Positions 8,701-16,825 of a stretch of 64,000 nt of DNA are shown here, piece by piece. The notes under the pieces are model-generated. The model saw only the letters and a program-made list of their open reading frames with translations, searched no databases and was not told where the DNA came from. The stretch covers positions 62,001 through 126,000 of the forward strand of contig NZ_NFKS01000003.1 of assembly GCF_002160515.1 (NCBI RefSeq), given 5' to 3'. Made by a program: the position numbers and the translations under genes. Positions within the stretch are counted from its first letter, which is position 1. Each line of letters starts with the position of its first letter. The DNA is from Anaeromassilibacillus sp. An172. Lineage in GTDB: Bacteria; Bacillota; Clostridia; Oscillospirales; Acutalibacteraceae.

Positions 8701-9271
8701 TTCCGACAAATACTGCGACGGAAGAAATGTGAGAGTAGTCTGCGTTGTCAAGGCTGTAAAGACACAGCTTACAAAAACCAACCAGATGATGGCTTTTGTA
8801 AGCGCAGAGGATAAGTACGGAACCTGCGAGTTTTTGGTTTTCCCGAAAATATTTGCAATGTACGGCGCATATATAAAGAAGGGCGCAGTCCTCGACATAA
8901 GCGGAAGAGTTAATTGTTCCGCTGATGAAGAACCGAAGATTATCTGCGATTTGATAAAAACAGCGGGAACATCTGCCGATGAAGTGCCGGAAAAAACAAT
9001 TCCGGAGGCGGGCAGAAGCTTTTCAGGCAGACAGAATTTTGAAAACATTTCCCTTTATTTAAAGGTTGATAAAATAGGCGGGAAAAAGTATAATAGAGCA
9101 AAACAAATAATAGATATTTTTGACGGAAATACCCCTTTATATCTATATCTTGAAAACGACAAAAAGCTTCTAAAAGCTCCAAGAAACATGTGGGTTGATA
9201 TAAATGATGTTATGCTTTCTGAGCTTTCGTCAAGGCTCGGGGATGATAATGTCAAAATTAAGAAAAATTGA
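5753..9271 (+). CDS. dnaE: DNA polymerase III alpha subunit DnaE
   Basis: Replicative polymerase alpha subunit of the DnaE type. The N-terminal PHP domain starts FVHLHLHTEYSLLDGACR and has ITDHGVMYG. The polymerase core shows PVGPGRGSGAGSLCAY, the palm aspartates in MPDFDIDFC, and THAAGVVI. YRPGPMESIPMYI and YGCIVYQEQVMQI mark the fingers. The OB domain is near the C-terminus (VRVVCVVKAVKTQLTKTNQMMAFV). The mature length is 1172 aa from ATG 5753, which has AGGAGGTG directly upstream; an in-frame ATG at 5714 lacks one. Clostridia usually also have PolC; it is not in this window. Confidence 0.97.
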   Translation: MSFVHLHLHTEYSLLDGACRINKLVEKIKAIGQNAVAITDHGVMYGVIDFYRACKKAGIKPVIGCEVYVAPSSRFDKVRTAGRDYYHMVLLCENDVGYRNLIKLVSKGFTEGFYVKPRIDDALLEEYHEGLICLSACLAGEIPSLILNGDYTAAKKKALYYKNLFGENNFFIELQNHGIREQQEVNPKLISISQETGIPLVVTNDSHYIDAKDSKLHEILLCIQTNHTIYDDNKMEFATEEFYVKSEDEMKEAFQNMEEAFENTAKIAERCNVDFEFGVRKLPNFDVPNDEDHYEFFKRRCYEGLYRHYGDNPDKSLVERLEYELTTIKRMGFVDYYLIVDDFVNYAKSKGIPVGPGRGSGAGSLCAYCVGITGIDPIKYNLLFERFLNPERVSMPDFDIDFCTERRGEVIDYVIEKYGKDRVAQIVAFGTMAARGSVRDVGRVLGMPYGSVDVIAKLIPQDLGMTIEKALTVSSQLKDKYDTDPAVKNLIDIAMSIEGMPRNTTTHAAGVVITDRPVNDYVPLARNDDTIVTQFTMTTLEELGLLKMDFLGLRNLTVINDALEMIKSGGEKVSIENIDIEDKGVYKMMAQGFTEGVFQFESQGMKSVLTQLGPTSIEDLIAVISLYRPGPMESIPMYIENSHHPEKVRYKHPLLKDILDVTYGCIVYQEQVMQIFRTLAGYSLGRADIVRRAMSKKKHDVMEKEKEIFINGLVNEDGSVEVEGCLRRGVDKNTALSIFSEMESFASYAFNKSHATAYAIVSYQTAWLKFHYPCQYMAALLTSVLDRQNKLAVYIGECRRLKIRVLPPHINYSRNTFTVVGGDIRFGLMAIKNLGKSFIDSIVEERQKGKFKSLYDFCSRMYGKGTNSRGIESLIKCGAFDGLGANRRQMLTTLKTIMDGVEYDRKRNMAGQLSIFDMGGDSSEKVSDEPVYPNLEEFSKDELLFMEDEIAGMYLSGHPLDAYDGYSEKIKADRIGDIIDDENSDKYCDGRNVRVVCVVKAVKTQLTKTNQMMAFVSAEDKYGTCEFLVFPKIFAMYGAYIKKGAVLDISGRVNCSADEEPKIICDLIKTAGTSADEVPEKTIPEAGRSFSGRQNFENISLYLKVDKIGGKKYNRAKQIIDIFDGNTPLYLYLENDKKLLKAPRNMWVDINDVMLSELSSRLGDDNVKIKKN

Positions 9272-9290
9272 AGCACTTTGAAAAAATCTC

Positions 9291-9319
9291 TTGATTATTT
9301 GTTATAGAGGGTATATAAT
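9291..9319 (+). promoter_or_regulatory. Sigma-A promoter of pfkA
   Basis: TTGATT at 9291-9296, 17-base spacer, TATAAT at 9314-9319. It predicts a leader of about 125 bases before the pfkA start, long enough for regulation, although I recognise no riboswitch in it. Confidence 0.85.
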
Positions 9320-9451
9320 AATATTTGAATAGTGTATACGACGTTTAATGTGGTTGTAAGCTTTAAAGCTGCATCACAGAAAATTTTACATAGTGAAATT
9401 TACGTCCTATACGCAATCATGCGCAGCATACACCAATGGAGGTTTTATATT

Positions 9452-10420
9452 ATGGCAAAGGAAAAGATTGCAGTATTGACAAGCGGTGGAGACGCACCTG
9501 GTATGAATGCGGCTGTTAGAGCCGTTGTTAGAGCTGGTATCAACAAGGGTCTTGGCGTTGTAGGTGTTCATCGTGGATATAACGGTCTTCTTAACGGAGA
9601 CGTTGTAGAGATGAATCTCCGTTCCGTTTCAGACACAATCAACCGTGGCGGTACAGTGCTTTACACAGCAAGAAGCAAAGAGTACAACACACCGGAAGGC
9701 GTTGAAAAGGCAGCAAGATATTGCAATAGTTTGGGCGTTAAAGGCGTTGTTGTTATAGGTGGTGACGGTTCCTTCAGAGGAGCAAGAGACCTTACAGCAC
9801 ACGGTGTACCTTGCGTTTGTATTCCAGGTACAATTGATAATGACATCGCTTGCAGTGAATACACAATCGGCTTTGACACAGCTATGAATACTGCTATGGA
9901 AATGGTTGACAAGATCAGAGATACTGCACAGTCACACGACCGTTGTTCTGTTGTAGAAGTAATGGGAAGACGTTGCGGAGATATCGCACTTCAGGCTGGT
10001 ATCGCAGTGGGTGCAACATCAATCCTCGTTCCGGAAATTGAGCACGACCTTGAAAGAGACGTTGTTTCAAGAATTCTTGCAACACAGGCTACAGGTAAAA
10101 AGCATTTTATCATCGTTGTTGCTGAGGGCGTTGGCGGTGTTGAAGAAATCGCAAGATTTGTTCAGGAGCGTACAGGCATCGAATCAAGAGCAACAGTTCT
10201 CGGACATGTTCAGAGAGGCGGTTCACCAACACTCAGAGACAGAGTTGTTGCAAGTATGATGGGTCACAAGGCTGTTGAGCTTCTTATCTCAGGAGCATCA
10301 AACAGAGTTGTCGCTATGCGTGACGGAAGAATCACAGATATCGACATCACAGAAGGACTCAGCATGGAGCGTGTATTTGATAAAAATCTTTATCAGATTG
10401 CAATGGATATTTCTATCTGA
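9452..10420 (+). CDS. pfkA: ATP-dependent 6-phosphofructokinase
   Basis: Catalyses fructose-6-phosphate plus ATP to fructose-1,6-bisphosphate, the committed step of glycolysis. Visible motifs are VLTSGGDAPGMNAAVRA (nucleotide binding), GGDGSFRGA, PGTIDNDI with the catalytic aspartate, and EVMGRRCGDIA. The glycine pattern GGDGS (not GGDDT) marks the ATP-dependent, not the pyrophosphate-dependent, form. ATG 9452 is chosen because GGAGG lies at 9438-9442 and the protein then begins at the conserved KIAVLTSGG, giving 322 aa. It has its own promoter and terminator, so it is transcribed alone. Confidence 0.97.
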   Translation: MAKEKIAVLTSGGDAPGMNAAVRAVVRAGINKGLGVVGVHRGYNGLLNGDVVEMNLRSVSDTINRGGTVLYTARSKEYNTPEGVEKAARYCNSLGVKGVVVIGGDGSFRGARDLTAHGVPCVCIPGTIDNDIACSEYTIGFDTAMNTAMEMVDKIRDTAQSHDRCSVVEVMGRRCGDIALQAGIAVGATSILVPEIEHDLERDVVSRILATQATGKKHFIIVVAEGVGGVEEIARFVQERTGIESRATVLGHVQRGGSPTLRDRVVASMMGHKAVELLISGASNRVVAMRDGRITDIDITEGLSMERVFDKNLYQIAMDISI

Positions 10421-10450
10421 TTTAAAAGCGATAATTATATAGTAAGTAAG

Positions 10451-10485
10451 AAAAGGCACAGTATTTTATATTGTGCCTTTTCTAA
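10451..10485 (+). terminator. Terminator after pfkA
   Basis: Perfect stem AAAAGGCACA (10451-10460) with TGTGCCTTTT (10472-10481) and an 11-base AT-rich loop. The flanking A and T runs make it look bidirectional. Confidence 0.9.
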
Positions 10486-10531
10486 AATTATTTCAACTGA
10501 AAGAGTATGTTGTGAATAAAGGATTTTGAGT

Positions 10532-12196
10532 ATGTTAAAAAACTGGGACAAAGAAAACTACAGAATATATGGTGTTTCCCTGAACGGATATGACTGTGAT
10601 GATATCACCTGCGATGTGCTGTCAAACGTGAGAGGAAGATTTTTTTTGACAGGATGTTCTCAAAAGGACAGACTTGTTAAAAACGGAGAAATCGAAAGTG
10701 TAAAATATATCTATTCCTTGGAAAAAGACAGGCCGTTGTTTTGGAGGGTTTACAAAAACAGCAAGCTCAGTGAAACCAGCCACAAGAACGGCGACGGTTC
10801 CTATTATGTGGAAACAACCAATGACAAGGGTACAGCGGAAAGAAAAATTTTCTTTTCTTCTGACCATCAGTGGATTAGAGCTGAATACTATAATTCCAAT
10901 GGCTTTAACGGGGGACAGATTTTGGTGTCCTCAGGATTTAAAGACGGAAAACGTGTTTTTATCAAAAAAAGTTCTTCTCAGCCCCAGCCTGTAACCCTTT
11001 ATAAGTGCAATTATGAGGATGATCCGGAAATTTTAGAGCGTGCCTTTATGAGAAATGTTTCCGTAGATGTTTCGGTTTTCTCCTCTGATGGTCTTGAGTA
11101 TTATGCAGACGCTGAGGGTGTAAAGAGATTTGAAACTATAGTTGAGGATATTAAAAAAGAGATTGCCGAAGAAAAGAAAGAGGAATTTGACGTTACCGCT
11201 CAGCAGGTGGAGTCGGGCTTCAATTTTAAACCGGAATATTTTAAGAATAACAGCGGTAAAATTGATATAAGAAACGCCAGAAATTACGGCGAAGCACCGA
11301 CTTTTGAACAGAAAAATATGGAAGATATGTATGAAGACGGAGAAGAGTTCAACGCTCCGCCTAAGGGATTTAAAAATATTCCTATGAATGGAGTTGCTAT
11401 GGAAACTTCAAGAACAGCGGTTTCAGGAAATGATTTTGTGTTTGATAATATGGAGTCTGAGTCTGAAAATCCGGACTACAGCGGAGAAGATGTAATCGAT
11501 TTAAGCGCTCCGGTAAAAGAAACAAAGAAAAAGCATAAGACAAAAGAGAGCCTGAAAGCTCACAGAAAAGAAAAACAATACGGTGATATGAATGAGTCCT
11601 TTAATTCTAAGGAAAGGATGAAAGACACTATGAACAATAAAATGGTGTATTCAGAAGAGGCAGATGTACCGGTTGAGAGCTGCTGCGAGGATAAAAATGT
11701 TACTGTTAATCCTTGGAAAGATAAATGCGACATGACTCTCAATCTCAACAATGAAATTTACAGATATTACGGAGAAACAAACAGCCGCAACGAGAGAAAC
11801 GGTTACGGCAGAACCGAACAGCCTAACGGAAGAACAGCCTATGAGGGCGAGTATTTCAAAGACCACAGAGAGGGCTTTGGTGTTCACTACTATAAAGACG
11901 ACGGCGTATCCTATGCCGGTACATGGAAAAACAATAAGCGTGAGGGCATGGGCGTTGGCTTTAAGCCTGACGACGGCTCTGTGCTTGCCGGAAAGTGGAG
12001 CGACAACAAGCCTCAGGGCGTATGCGTTAAATTTGACAAAGAGGGAAACGTTACATATTACGGCAAATACGTTGACGGAAAGAGAGAAGGATTTTCCGTT
12101 GTGTTCCGTGAGGACGGAGTTTTGGAAGTTGTTAAATGGAAAAATGATGAGAAATCTCCTCTTGTGCGAGAGATAGATTTAAGCGAGTTAATCTGA
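10532..12196 (+). CDS. MORN-repeat protein of unknown function
   Basis: 554 aa from ATG 10532, preceded by AAAGGA. The C-terminal roughly 150 residues contain MORN repeats of the form YEGEYFKDHREGFGV, YAGTWKNNKREGMGVG, LAGKWSDNKPQGVCV and YYGKYVDGKREGFSV. These form an elongated beta sheet in known MORN proteins and often bind lipids or partner proteins. The N-terminal roughly 230 residues are globular and unrecognised (NWDKENYRIYGVSLNGYDCDD). The middle is acidic and low-complexity, with a KKHKTKESLKAHRKEKQ stretch. There is no signal peptide or membrane segment, so it is probably cytoplasmic. It is followed by an MscS channel gene, with no clear functional link. No function is claimed. Confidence 0.8.
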   Translation: MLKNWDKENYRIYGVSLNGYDCDDITCDVLSNVRGRFFLTGCSQKDRLVKNGEIESVKYIYSLEKDRPLFWRVYKNSKLSETSHKNGDGSYYVETTNDKGTAERKIFFSSDHQWIRAEYYNSNGFNGGQILVSSGFKDGKRVFIKKSSSQPQPVTLYKCNYEDDPEILERAFMRNVSVDVSVFSSDGLEYYADAEGVKRFETIVEDIKKEIAEEKKEEFDVTAQQVESGFNFKPEYFKNNSGKIDIRNARNYGEAPTFEQKNMEDMYEDGEEFNAPPKGFKNIPMNGVAMETSRTAVSGNDFVFDNMESESENPDYSGEDVIDLSAPVKETKKKHKTKESLKAHRKEKQYGDMNESFNSKERMKDTMNNKMVYSEEADVPVESCCEDKNVTVNPWKDKCDMTLNLNNEIYRYYGETNSRNERNGYGRTEQPNGRTAYEGEYFKDHREGFGVHYYKDDGVSYAGTWKNNKREGMGVGFKPDDGSVLAGKWSDNKPQGVCVKFDKEGNVTYYGKYVDGKREGFSVVFREDGVLEVVKWKNDEKSPLVREIDLSELI

Positions 12197-12237
12197 TTTC
12201 GGTTCTTTAAACTTATGAAAGATTTAGAGGTGTGAAA

Positions 12238-13194
12238 TTGTTTTACGGTATTTTGAGGGATTTGGTGGAATCAACCACATCTGCCACACAGGCTGCCACA
12301 GCTGCGGCAGAAACCACAGAGGATGTCACAATATCCGTTGAAGAAATTGTGGAGCAGGTAACAAATGACCCGGCGACATTTTTTGACGGGGTTTTGCAAT
12401 GGCTCAAATCCATTGCGGGAAATCTTGTTGGTGCGGCTCTGATAATTATTATCGGATTTTGGGTTTCCAAAAAGATAGTAAAAATAATAAAAAAGGGAAT
12501 GTTAAAGGCGAAAAACGATTATACAGTTATAACCTTTATCGGTTCCGTGGTAAATATTATTTTAAAATTTATTATAATAATTTCTGCATTGGCGGTTTTA
12601 GGTGTTGATATAACCTCGATACTTACCGCATTCGGTGCGGCGATGGTTGCCATCGGTCTTGCCTTGCAGAACAGCCTTTCAAATATTGCCAGCGGAGTGC
12701 TTATTATTTTAAACAAGCCTTTTAAAGCTGGTGATATTCTGGAGTTTCAGGGAATGACTGGAACGGTTGTAAAAATCGACCTTTTCAACACACACATGAA
12801 AACCTATGACAACAGAGAGATTATAGTTCCTAACTCCATTATGACCGGCGACAGCGTTATAAACTGTACCTCGCAGGATAAACGCCGTGTTGATTTAAAG
12901 TTTTCTATAAGCTATGACGACGACATATTGAAGGTTAAAGGCCTGCTTTATACACTTATTGCAAATTATGACTTGGTAATGAAAGACCCCGAGCCTGCTG
13001 TTTATGTGGGAAGTCATGCGGACAGCGCAATAATTATAGAGGTAAAGCTATGGACTGACCCTGCAAATTACTGGAAAGTGTATTACTATATGATGGAAAA
13101 TGTTAAGCTGCTCTTTGATAAAGAGGGTATAACCATACCTTTCCCTCAAGTGGTTGTTCACAACGCTGAAGAAGAAAAAGAAAAGAAAAACTGA
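12238..13194 (+). CDS. MscS-family mechanosensitive ion channel
   Basis: Small-conductance channel of the inner membrane that opens under membrane tension. Transmembrane helices are visible: SIAGNLVGAALIIIIGFWVS, then a second near VVNIILKFIIIISALAVLGV, and the pore-lining helix rich in Gly/Ala (AFGAAMVAIGLALQNSLSNI). The cytoplasmic beta domain follows (ILEFQGMTGTVVKIDLFNT, REIIVPNSIM). The N-terminus has an unusual Thr/Ala-rich segment (STTSATQAATAAAETTED). TTG 12238 is the likely start since GAGGTG at 12227-12232 gives correct spacing; an in-frame GTG at 12232 overlaps that site. Length and motifs match the short bacterial MscS type. Confidence 0.93.
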   Translation: MFYGILRDLVESTTSATQAATAAAETTEDVTISVEEIVEQVTNDPATFFDGVLQWLKSIAGNLVGAALIIIIGFWVSKKIVKIIKKGMLKAKNDYTVITFIGSVVNIILKFIIIISALAVLGVDITSILTAFGAAMVAIGLALQNSLSNIASGVLIILNKPFKAGDILEFQGMTGTVVKIDLFNTHMKTYDNREIIVPNSIMTGDSVINCTSQDKRRVDLKFSISYDDDILKVKGLLYTLIANYDLVMKDPEPAVYVGSHADSAIIIEVKLWTDPANYWKVYYYMMENVKLLFDKEGITIPFPQVVVHNAEEEKEKKN

Positions 13195-13198
13195 GCAA

Positions 13199-13241
13199 CC
13201 TGTAAGTGTAGGGATGTGTTTTCCTATGCTTACAGGTGTTT
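13199..13241 (+). terminator. Long hairpin after mscS, probable terminator
   Basis: Fourteen-base-pair stem CCTGTAAGTGTAGG (13199-13212) with CCTATGCTTACAGG (13223-13236), including two G-U pairs, followed by TGTTTTG. The T tract is short, so read-through to the next gene is possible. Confidence 0.65.
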
Positions 13242-13259
13242 TGCAGAAAGGGGATTTTT

Positions 13260-13859
13260 ATGTATCCTTCAACAGAACAGGTTTATAAGGAATTGGAAGA
13301 AGCGGGAAAAAGAAATCCCGGACAGTGGATTGCCCATTCAATAAATGCCGGAAAAGCCGCAAGATTTATTGCGGAAAAGTGCCCTGAATTAAATCCGGAA
13401 AAAGCCTTTGCTTTGGGTGCGCTTCACGATATAGGAAGACGTGAGGGCGTATTCTATATGAGGCATATAATTGAGGGATACAATTATACAACGGAAAAAG
13501 GCTGGGACGAGGTGGCAAGGGTTTGTCTTACCCATTCTTTCCCTTTGCAGGACATTGCTACAGATATACAAAAGGCGGATATAACCGGAGAGCAGTATTC
13601 TTTTATAGGTGATTACATAAAGAATGCAGAGTATGACGATTATGACAGACTGATAATTCTCTGCGACTGTCTTGCAAATTCAAAGGGTTTTTGTATTCTG
13701 GAAAGACGTATGGTTGATGTGGCAAGAAGATACGGAATTTTTGAACACACCCTTGATAGATGGAACAAGTATTTCGAGCTTTTGGAGTACTTCGGAAATA
13801 AAGCCGGATGCAGTATCTACAGCCTGCTTCCGGATATAGAAAAAACAACTTTTGCATGA
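13260..13859 (+). CDS. HD-domain phosphohydrolase
   Basis: The protein carries the metal-binding HD signature: His in IAHSINAGKAARFIAEK and ALHDIGRREG, then CLTHSFP, with a further Asp in IILCDCLAN. Proteins of this type hydrolyse phosphate esters of nucleotides or cyclic nucleotides; the substrate cannot be predicted. ATG 13260 follows GAAAGGGG at correct distance, giving 199 aa; an upstream in-frame TTG at 13236 is inside the terminator. It is immediately followed (14 bases) by a HAD phosphatase gene, suggesting a two-gene unit of small hydrolases. Confidence 0.85.
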   Translation: MYPSTEQVYKELEEAGKRNPGQWIAHSINAGKAARFIAEKCPELNPEKAFALGALHDIGRREGVFYMRHIIEGYNYTTEKGWDEVARVCLTHSFPLQDIATDIQKADITGEQYSFIGDYIKNAEYDDYDRLIILCDCLANSKGFCILERRMVDVARRYGIFEHTLDRWNKYFELLEYFGNKAGCSIYSLLPDIEKTTFA

Positions 13860-13873
13860 TTTGAGGTGTTTGT

Positions 13874-14467
13874 ATGATTAAAAATATAGTTTTTGATTTT
13901 GGAAACGTAATAGGAAAATTTGACCCTGATTACATATGCGGTTTTTACTGTGATAAGGAAAATCTTGAAACTTTCAAGGACATAATTTTTGACAAATGGG
14001 CTGATTTGGACGCCGGATATATTGAATACGACGATTTCAAAAATGAAAAAATAGATAGACTTCCCGAAAATTTGAAAGATGCGGGAGAAAACTTTTTCAA
14101 GGACTGGTATACTCACATGCCATTGCTTGAGGAAACAAAGGAGCTTGTAAGGTATTTTAAAGCCAAGGGCATGAGGCTTTTCCTGCTTTCCAATGCGCCT
14201 CAGTTTTTTGCAGACCACATCGACCACTTTAAAGAAGGTGTGGAAAGCCTTGAGGATATGGTATTTTCAGGCCCGTTGAAAATGGCAAAGCCTGATAAGG
14301 AGATTTATCTCTATGCAATGAAAAAGTTCAATACAAAGCCGGAGGAATGTCTGTTTCTTGACGACAAGGCGGAAAACGTCACCGCAGCAAGACTTATCGG
14401 TATGAACGCCCTTGTATATAAGGGGGAAGCACAGCCGGTAAAAGAATGGTACGCTGTGTTTGGCTGA
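13874..14467 (+). CDS. HAD-superfamily (subfamily IA, YihX-like) phosphatase
   Basis: The four HAD motifs are visible: motif I IVFDFGNVIGKFDP with the nucleophilic Asp, motif II FLLSNA, motif III lysine in MAKPDKEIY, and motif IV LFLDDKAENV. Motif I has Gly at the usual +2 Asp position, as in YihX-type sugar-phosphate phosphatases (FDLGNV). This makes a sugar phosphate a reasonable but unproved substrate. The alpha-helical cap lies between motifs I and II (about residues 20-90). It is cotranscribed with the HD-domain gene upstream. Length 197 aa is typical. Confidence 0.86.
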   Translation: MIKNIVFDFGNVIGKFDPDYICGFYCDKENLETFKDIIFDKWADLDAGYIEYDDFKNEKIDRLPENLKDAGENFFKDWYTHMPLLEETKELVRYFKAKGMRLFLLSNAPQFFADHIDHFKEGVESLEDMVFSGPLKMAKPDKEIYLYAMKKFNTKPEECLFLDDKAENVTAARLIGMNALVYKGEAQPVKEWYAVFG

Positions 14468-14511
14468 TAAAGTTTAAGAAACTACTCCTTTGAAATATTT
14501 CAAAAAAAGTA

Positions 14512-14540
14512 TTGATTTTTGCATATCACTGTGTTATACT
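14512..14540 (+). promoter_or_regulatory. Sigma-A promoter of rimP-nusA-infB operon
   Basis: TTGATT at 14512-14517, 17-base spacer, TATACT at 14535-14540, directly upstream of a leader hairpin. Confidence 0.82.
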
Positions 14541-14558
14541 TAGCAGAGATGTAAAGGA

Positions 14559-14587
14559 AAAGGAGTGGGCAGCAAACCCGCTCCTTT
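14559..14587 (+). promoter_or_regulatory. Leader hairpin upstream of rimP-nusA, candidate attenuator
   Basis: Eleven-base-pair stem AAAGGAGTGGG (14559-14569) with CCCGCTCCTTT (14577-14587), one G-U pair, 7-base loop, followed by GTATTTATT. It begins about 12 bases after the predicted transcription start. Its weak U tract resembles NusA-dependent terminators. Autoregulation of the rimP-nusA operon through a leader terminator is known in Bacillus subtilis; its operation here is inferred. Confidence 0.62.
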
Positions 14588-14618
14588 GTATTTATTAAAA
14601 TAAGGGAGTGATATTGAG

Positions 14619-15101
14619 GTGGCAGGAAAGAATAAAAAGAGTACTGTTGAAGTTGTTTACGAGCTTGCAAAGCCTATTGCCGATTCATTGGGCTTAAATA
14701 TTTGGGATATAAGATTTCTCAAAGAGGGAGCAGGCTGGTACCTGAGAATTTTTATCGACAAGCCTGAGGGCGTAACAATCGAGGACTGCGAAAATATGTC
14801 AAGAGCTATAGACGAGCCTTTGGACAAAGCAGACCCTATTGACCAGAACTATTGCCTTGAGGTATGCTCACCGGGACTTGAAAGAGAGCTTATAAAAGAG
14901 GAACACTTCTTACAGTTCATCGGAGCAGATGTTCAGGTTAAAATGATAAGACCTATTGAAGGTATAGGCAAGGAATTCGGCGGAGTTCTCACAGGCTATG
15001 ATAAAGGCGAAGTGGAGATAACAGACCACGACGGTGAAAACAAAGTTGTTATCAATAAAAAAGACGCCGCATGGATTAAGCTTGACGACCTTGATTTTTA
15101 A
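14619..15101 (+). CDS. rimP: Ribosome maturation factor RimP
   Basis: RimP assists late assembly of the 30S subunit. The sequence has the family N-terminal domain (ELAKPIADSLGLNIWDIRFLKEGAGWYLR split by a short loop), FIDKPEGVTIEDCE, NYCLEVCSPGLERELIKEEHF, and a C-terminal SH3-like Sm fold. The start is GTG 14619, with GGGAG upstream at 14604-14608. It is the first gene of the conserved rimP-nusA-rnpM-ylxQ-infB-rbfA operon. Length 160 aa is normal. Confidence 0.96.
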   Translation: MAGKNKKSTVEVVYELAKPIADSLGLNIWDIRFLKEGAGWYLRIFIDKPEGVTIEDCENMSRAIDEPLDKADPIDQNYCLEVCSPGLERELIKEEHFLQFIGADVQVKMIRPIEGIGKEFGGVLTGYDKGEVEITDHDGENKVVINKKDAAWIKLDDLDF

Positions 15102-15176
15102 ATTCAAACACCTTTATATCATCGGTAAAATACAAATAGATTAACATATAATTTTCAGAAAGGATAGATTGGAAAA

Positions 15177-16472
15177 ATGGCAGCCAGATCAACAAAATCC
15201 AAAAAGGACAATAATAACTCCAACGACGAGCTTTTTGAAGCCCTTGCTCTTCTTGAAAAAGAAAGAGGAATCCCCGTTGATTATATGATAAGCCAGATCA
15301 GCAAGGCAATCCTCATTGCCTGCAAAAACACATATGGCAGCAACGAAAATGTAGATATAGTTATGAACCCGGAGCAGAAGATTTTCTCCGTAAAGCTTAA
15401 AAAGAGAGTTGTAGATGAGGTTGAAAACCCTGCAGAGGAAATCACTCTCCCGGAGGCACTTCAGTACGATAAAAGAGCTTATGTTGGCGGAGAAATCACA
15501 ATAAAGCTTGACCCTAAGGAGTTCGGCAGAATTGCTGTTCAGACCTCAAGAAGCGTTATCAGACAGGGTATCAGAGACGGCGAGAAGGGCCAGATGCTTT
15601 TGGAATTCCAGAGCAAGAAGCAGGAGCTTGTAACTGCTGTTGTTGAAAAGATTGACAACAAGACAGGCGCCGCAACAGTAAGAATCGGCAAAGCCGAAGC
15701 TGTTCTTCCAAAGAGCGAGCAGGTTGGCCAGGATAACCTCAAAGAGGGCGACTTGGTTAAGATTTATGTTCTTGACGTTAAGGAAACAGAAAAAGGTCCT
15801 AAGGCATATATCTCAAGAACACATCCTGACTTTGTAAAGCGTCTCTTTGAGCAGGAAGTTCCTGAAATCTTCGACGGCATTGTTGAGATTAAGTCAGTTT
15901 CAAGAGAAGCAGGCTCAAGAACAAAGCTTGCAGTATGCAGCAAGGATAAGGAAATCGACGCAGTTGGCGCATGTATCGGTGCTAAGGGCTCAAGAGTTGC
16001 AACCATTGTTGAAGAGCTTGGCGGAGAGAAAATCGACATTGTTGAGTACAGCGACGATATTGAAAAGTTTGTTGCAGCAGCTTTGTCACCGGCAACAGCT
16101 ATTTCAGTTGTAGTTACAGACCCTGTTGAGCACACATGTAAGGTAACTGTTCCTGACGGTCAGCTTTCACTTGCTATCGGCAATAAGGGACAGAACGCAA
16201 GACTTGCCGCAAAGCTTACAGGCTGGAAAATTGATATCAGACCTGAGAGCGGTTTCTACGGCGAAGAGGAAGAGCCTGTTGTAACTGCTAAGGCAGAAGA
16301 AACAGCAGAGCCTGCTAAGGAAGAGCCGGTTGCAGAAACACCTGTACAGCAGGAAACAGTGGAAGCACCTGCAAAACCAAAAAGACAGATAAACAACGAC
16401 ATTGATATAGACGCCCTTGTTGACAACATCGTTGCAGATTTTGATTTTGGTGACGACGAGGAAGAGGAATAA
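15177..16472 (+). CDS. nusA: Transcription termination/antitermination factor NusA
   Basis: NusA binds RNA polymerase and nascent RNA to control pausing and termination. Domains in order: N-terminal RNAP-binding domain (about 1-125), S1 domain (KGQMLLEFQ.. to KAYISRTHPDF), KH1 with CIGAKGSRVATIVEELGGEKID, and KH2 with AIGNKGQNARLAAKLTGWKID. A Pro/Glu/Ala-rich C-terminal tail (about residues 360-431) ends in acidic residues; this replaces the acidic repeats of proteobacterial NusA. ATG 15177 follows AGAAAGGA. It lies in the expected operon position. Confidence 0.97.
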   Translation: MAARSTKSKKDNNNSNDELFEALALLEKERGIPVDYMISQISKAILIACKNTYGSNENVDIVMNPEQKIFSVKLKKRVVDEVENPAEEITLPEALQYDKRAYVGGEITIKLDPKEFGRIAVQTSRSVIRQGIRDGEKGQMLLEFQSKKQELVTAVVEKIDNKTGAATVRIGKAEAVLPKSEQVGQDNLKEGDLVKIYVLDVKETEKGPKAYISRTHPDFVKRLFEQEVPEIFDGIVEIKSVSREAGSRTKLAVCSKDKEIDAVGACIGAKGSRVATIVEELGGEKIDIVEYSDDIEKFVAAALSPATAISVVVTDPVEHTCKVTVPDGQLSLAIGNKGQNARLAAKLTGWKIDIRPESGFYGEEEEPVVTAKAEETAEPAKEEPVAETPVQQETVEAPAKPKRQINNDIDIDALVDNIVADFDFGDDEEEE

Positions 16473-16519
16473 TTTTTAGTTTAAAGATTGACAATGCATT
16501 GTGAAAAGGAGGGTATAGA

Positions 16520-16825
16520 GTGCGAGTAAAAAAAGTGCCTATGAGAAAGTGCAACGGCTGCGGCGAGATGAAACCGAAAAAGGAGCTTGTCAGAGTCGTA
16601 AAAGCTCCGGACATCAAGGACGAGGAAGGCAATGTTATTTCTCCCGGTGAGATAAGCCTTGACCTTGTAGGCAAAAAGCCGGGAAGAGGAGCTTATGTGT
16701 GCAACAATATTGAATGCCTGAGGGCGGCAAGAAAAGCCAGAAGAATTGAAAGGGCTTTCAGCTGTCAGATACCTTCCCAGGTGTACGACGCAATGGAAGA
16801 GGAGATGAACCGACATGAACGATAA
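16520..16825 (+). CDS. rnpM: YlxR/RnpM-family nucleic-acid-binding protein
   Basis: Small basic protein of the YlxR (DUF448) family, located between nusA and ylxQ as in most Firmicutes. The family motif MRKCNGCGEMKPKKELVRVV and GRGAYVCNNIECLRAA with paired cysteines are visible. Family knowledge: the Bacillus member, RnpM, interacts with RNase P and modulates its activity; nucleoid-related regulatory roles have also been proposed. The start is GTG 16520, with AAGGAGGG at 16506-16513. It overlaps ylxQ by 11 bases, so translation is probably coupled. Confidence 0.92.
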   Translation: MRVKKVPMRKCNGCGEMKPKKELVRVVKAPDIKDEEGNVISPGEISLDLVGKKPGRGAYVCNNIECLRAARKARRIERAFSCQIPSQVYDAMEEEMNRHER

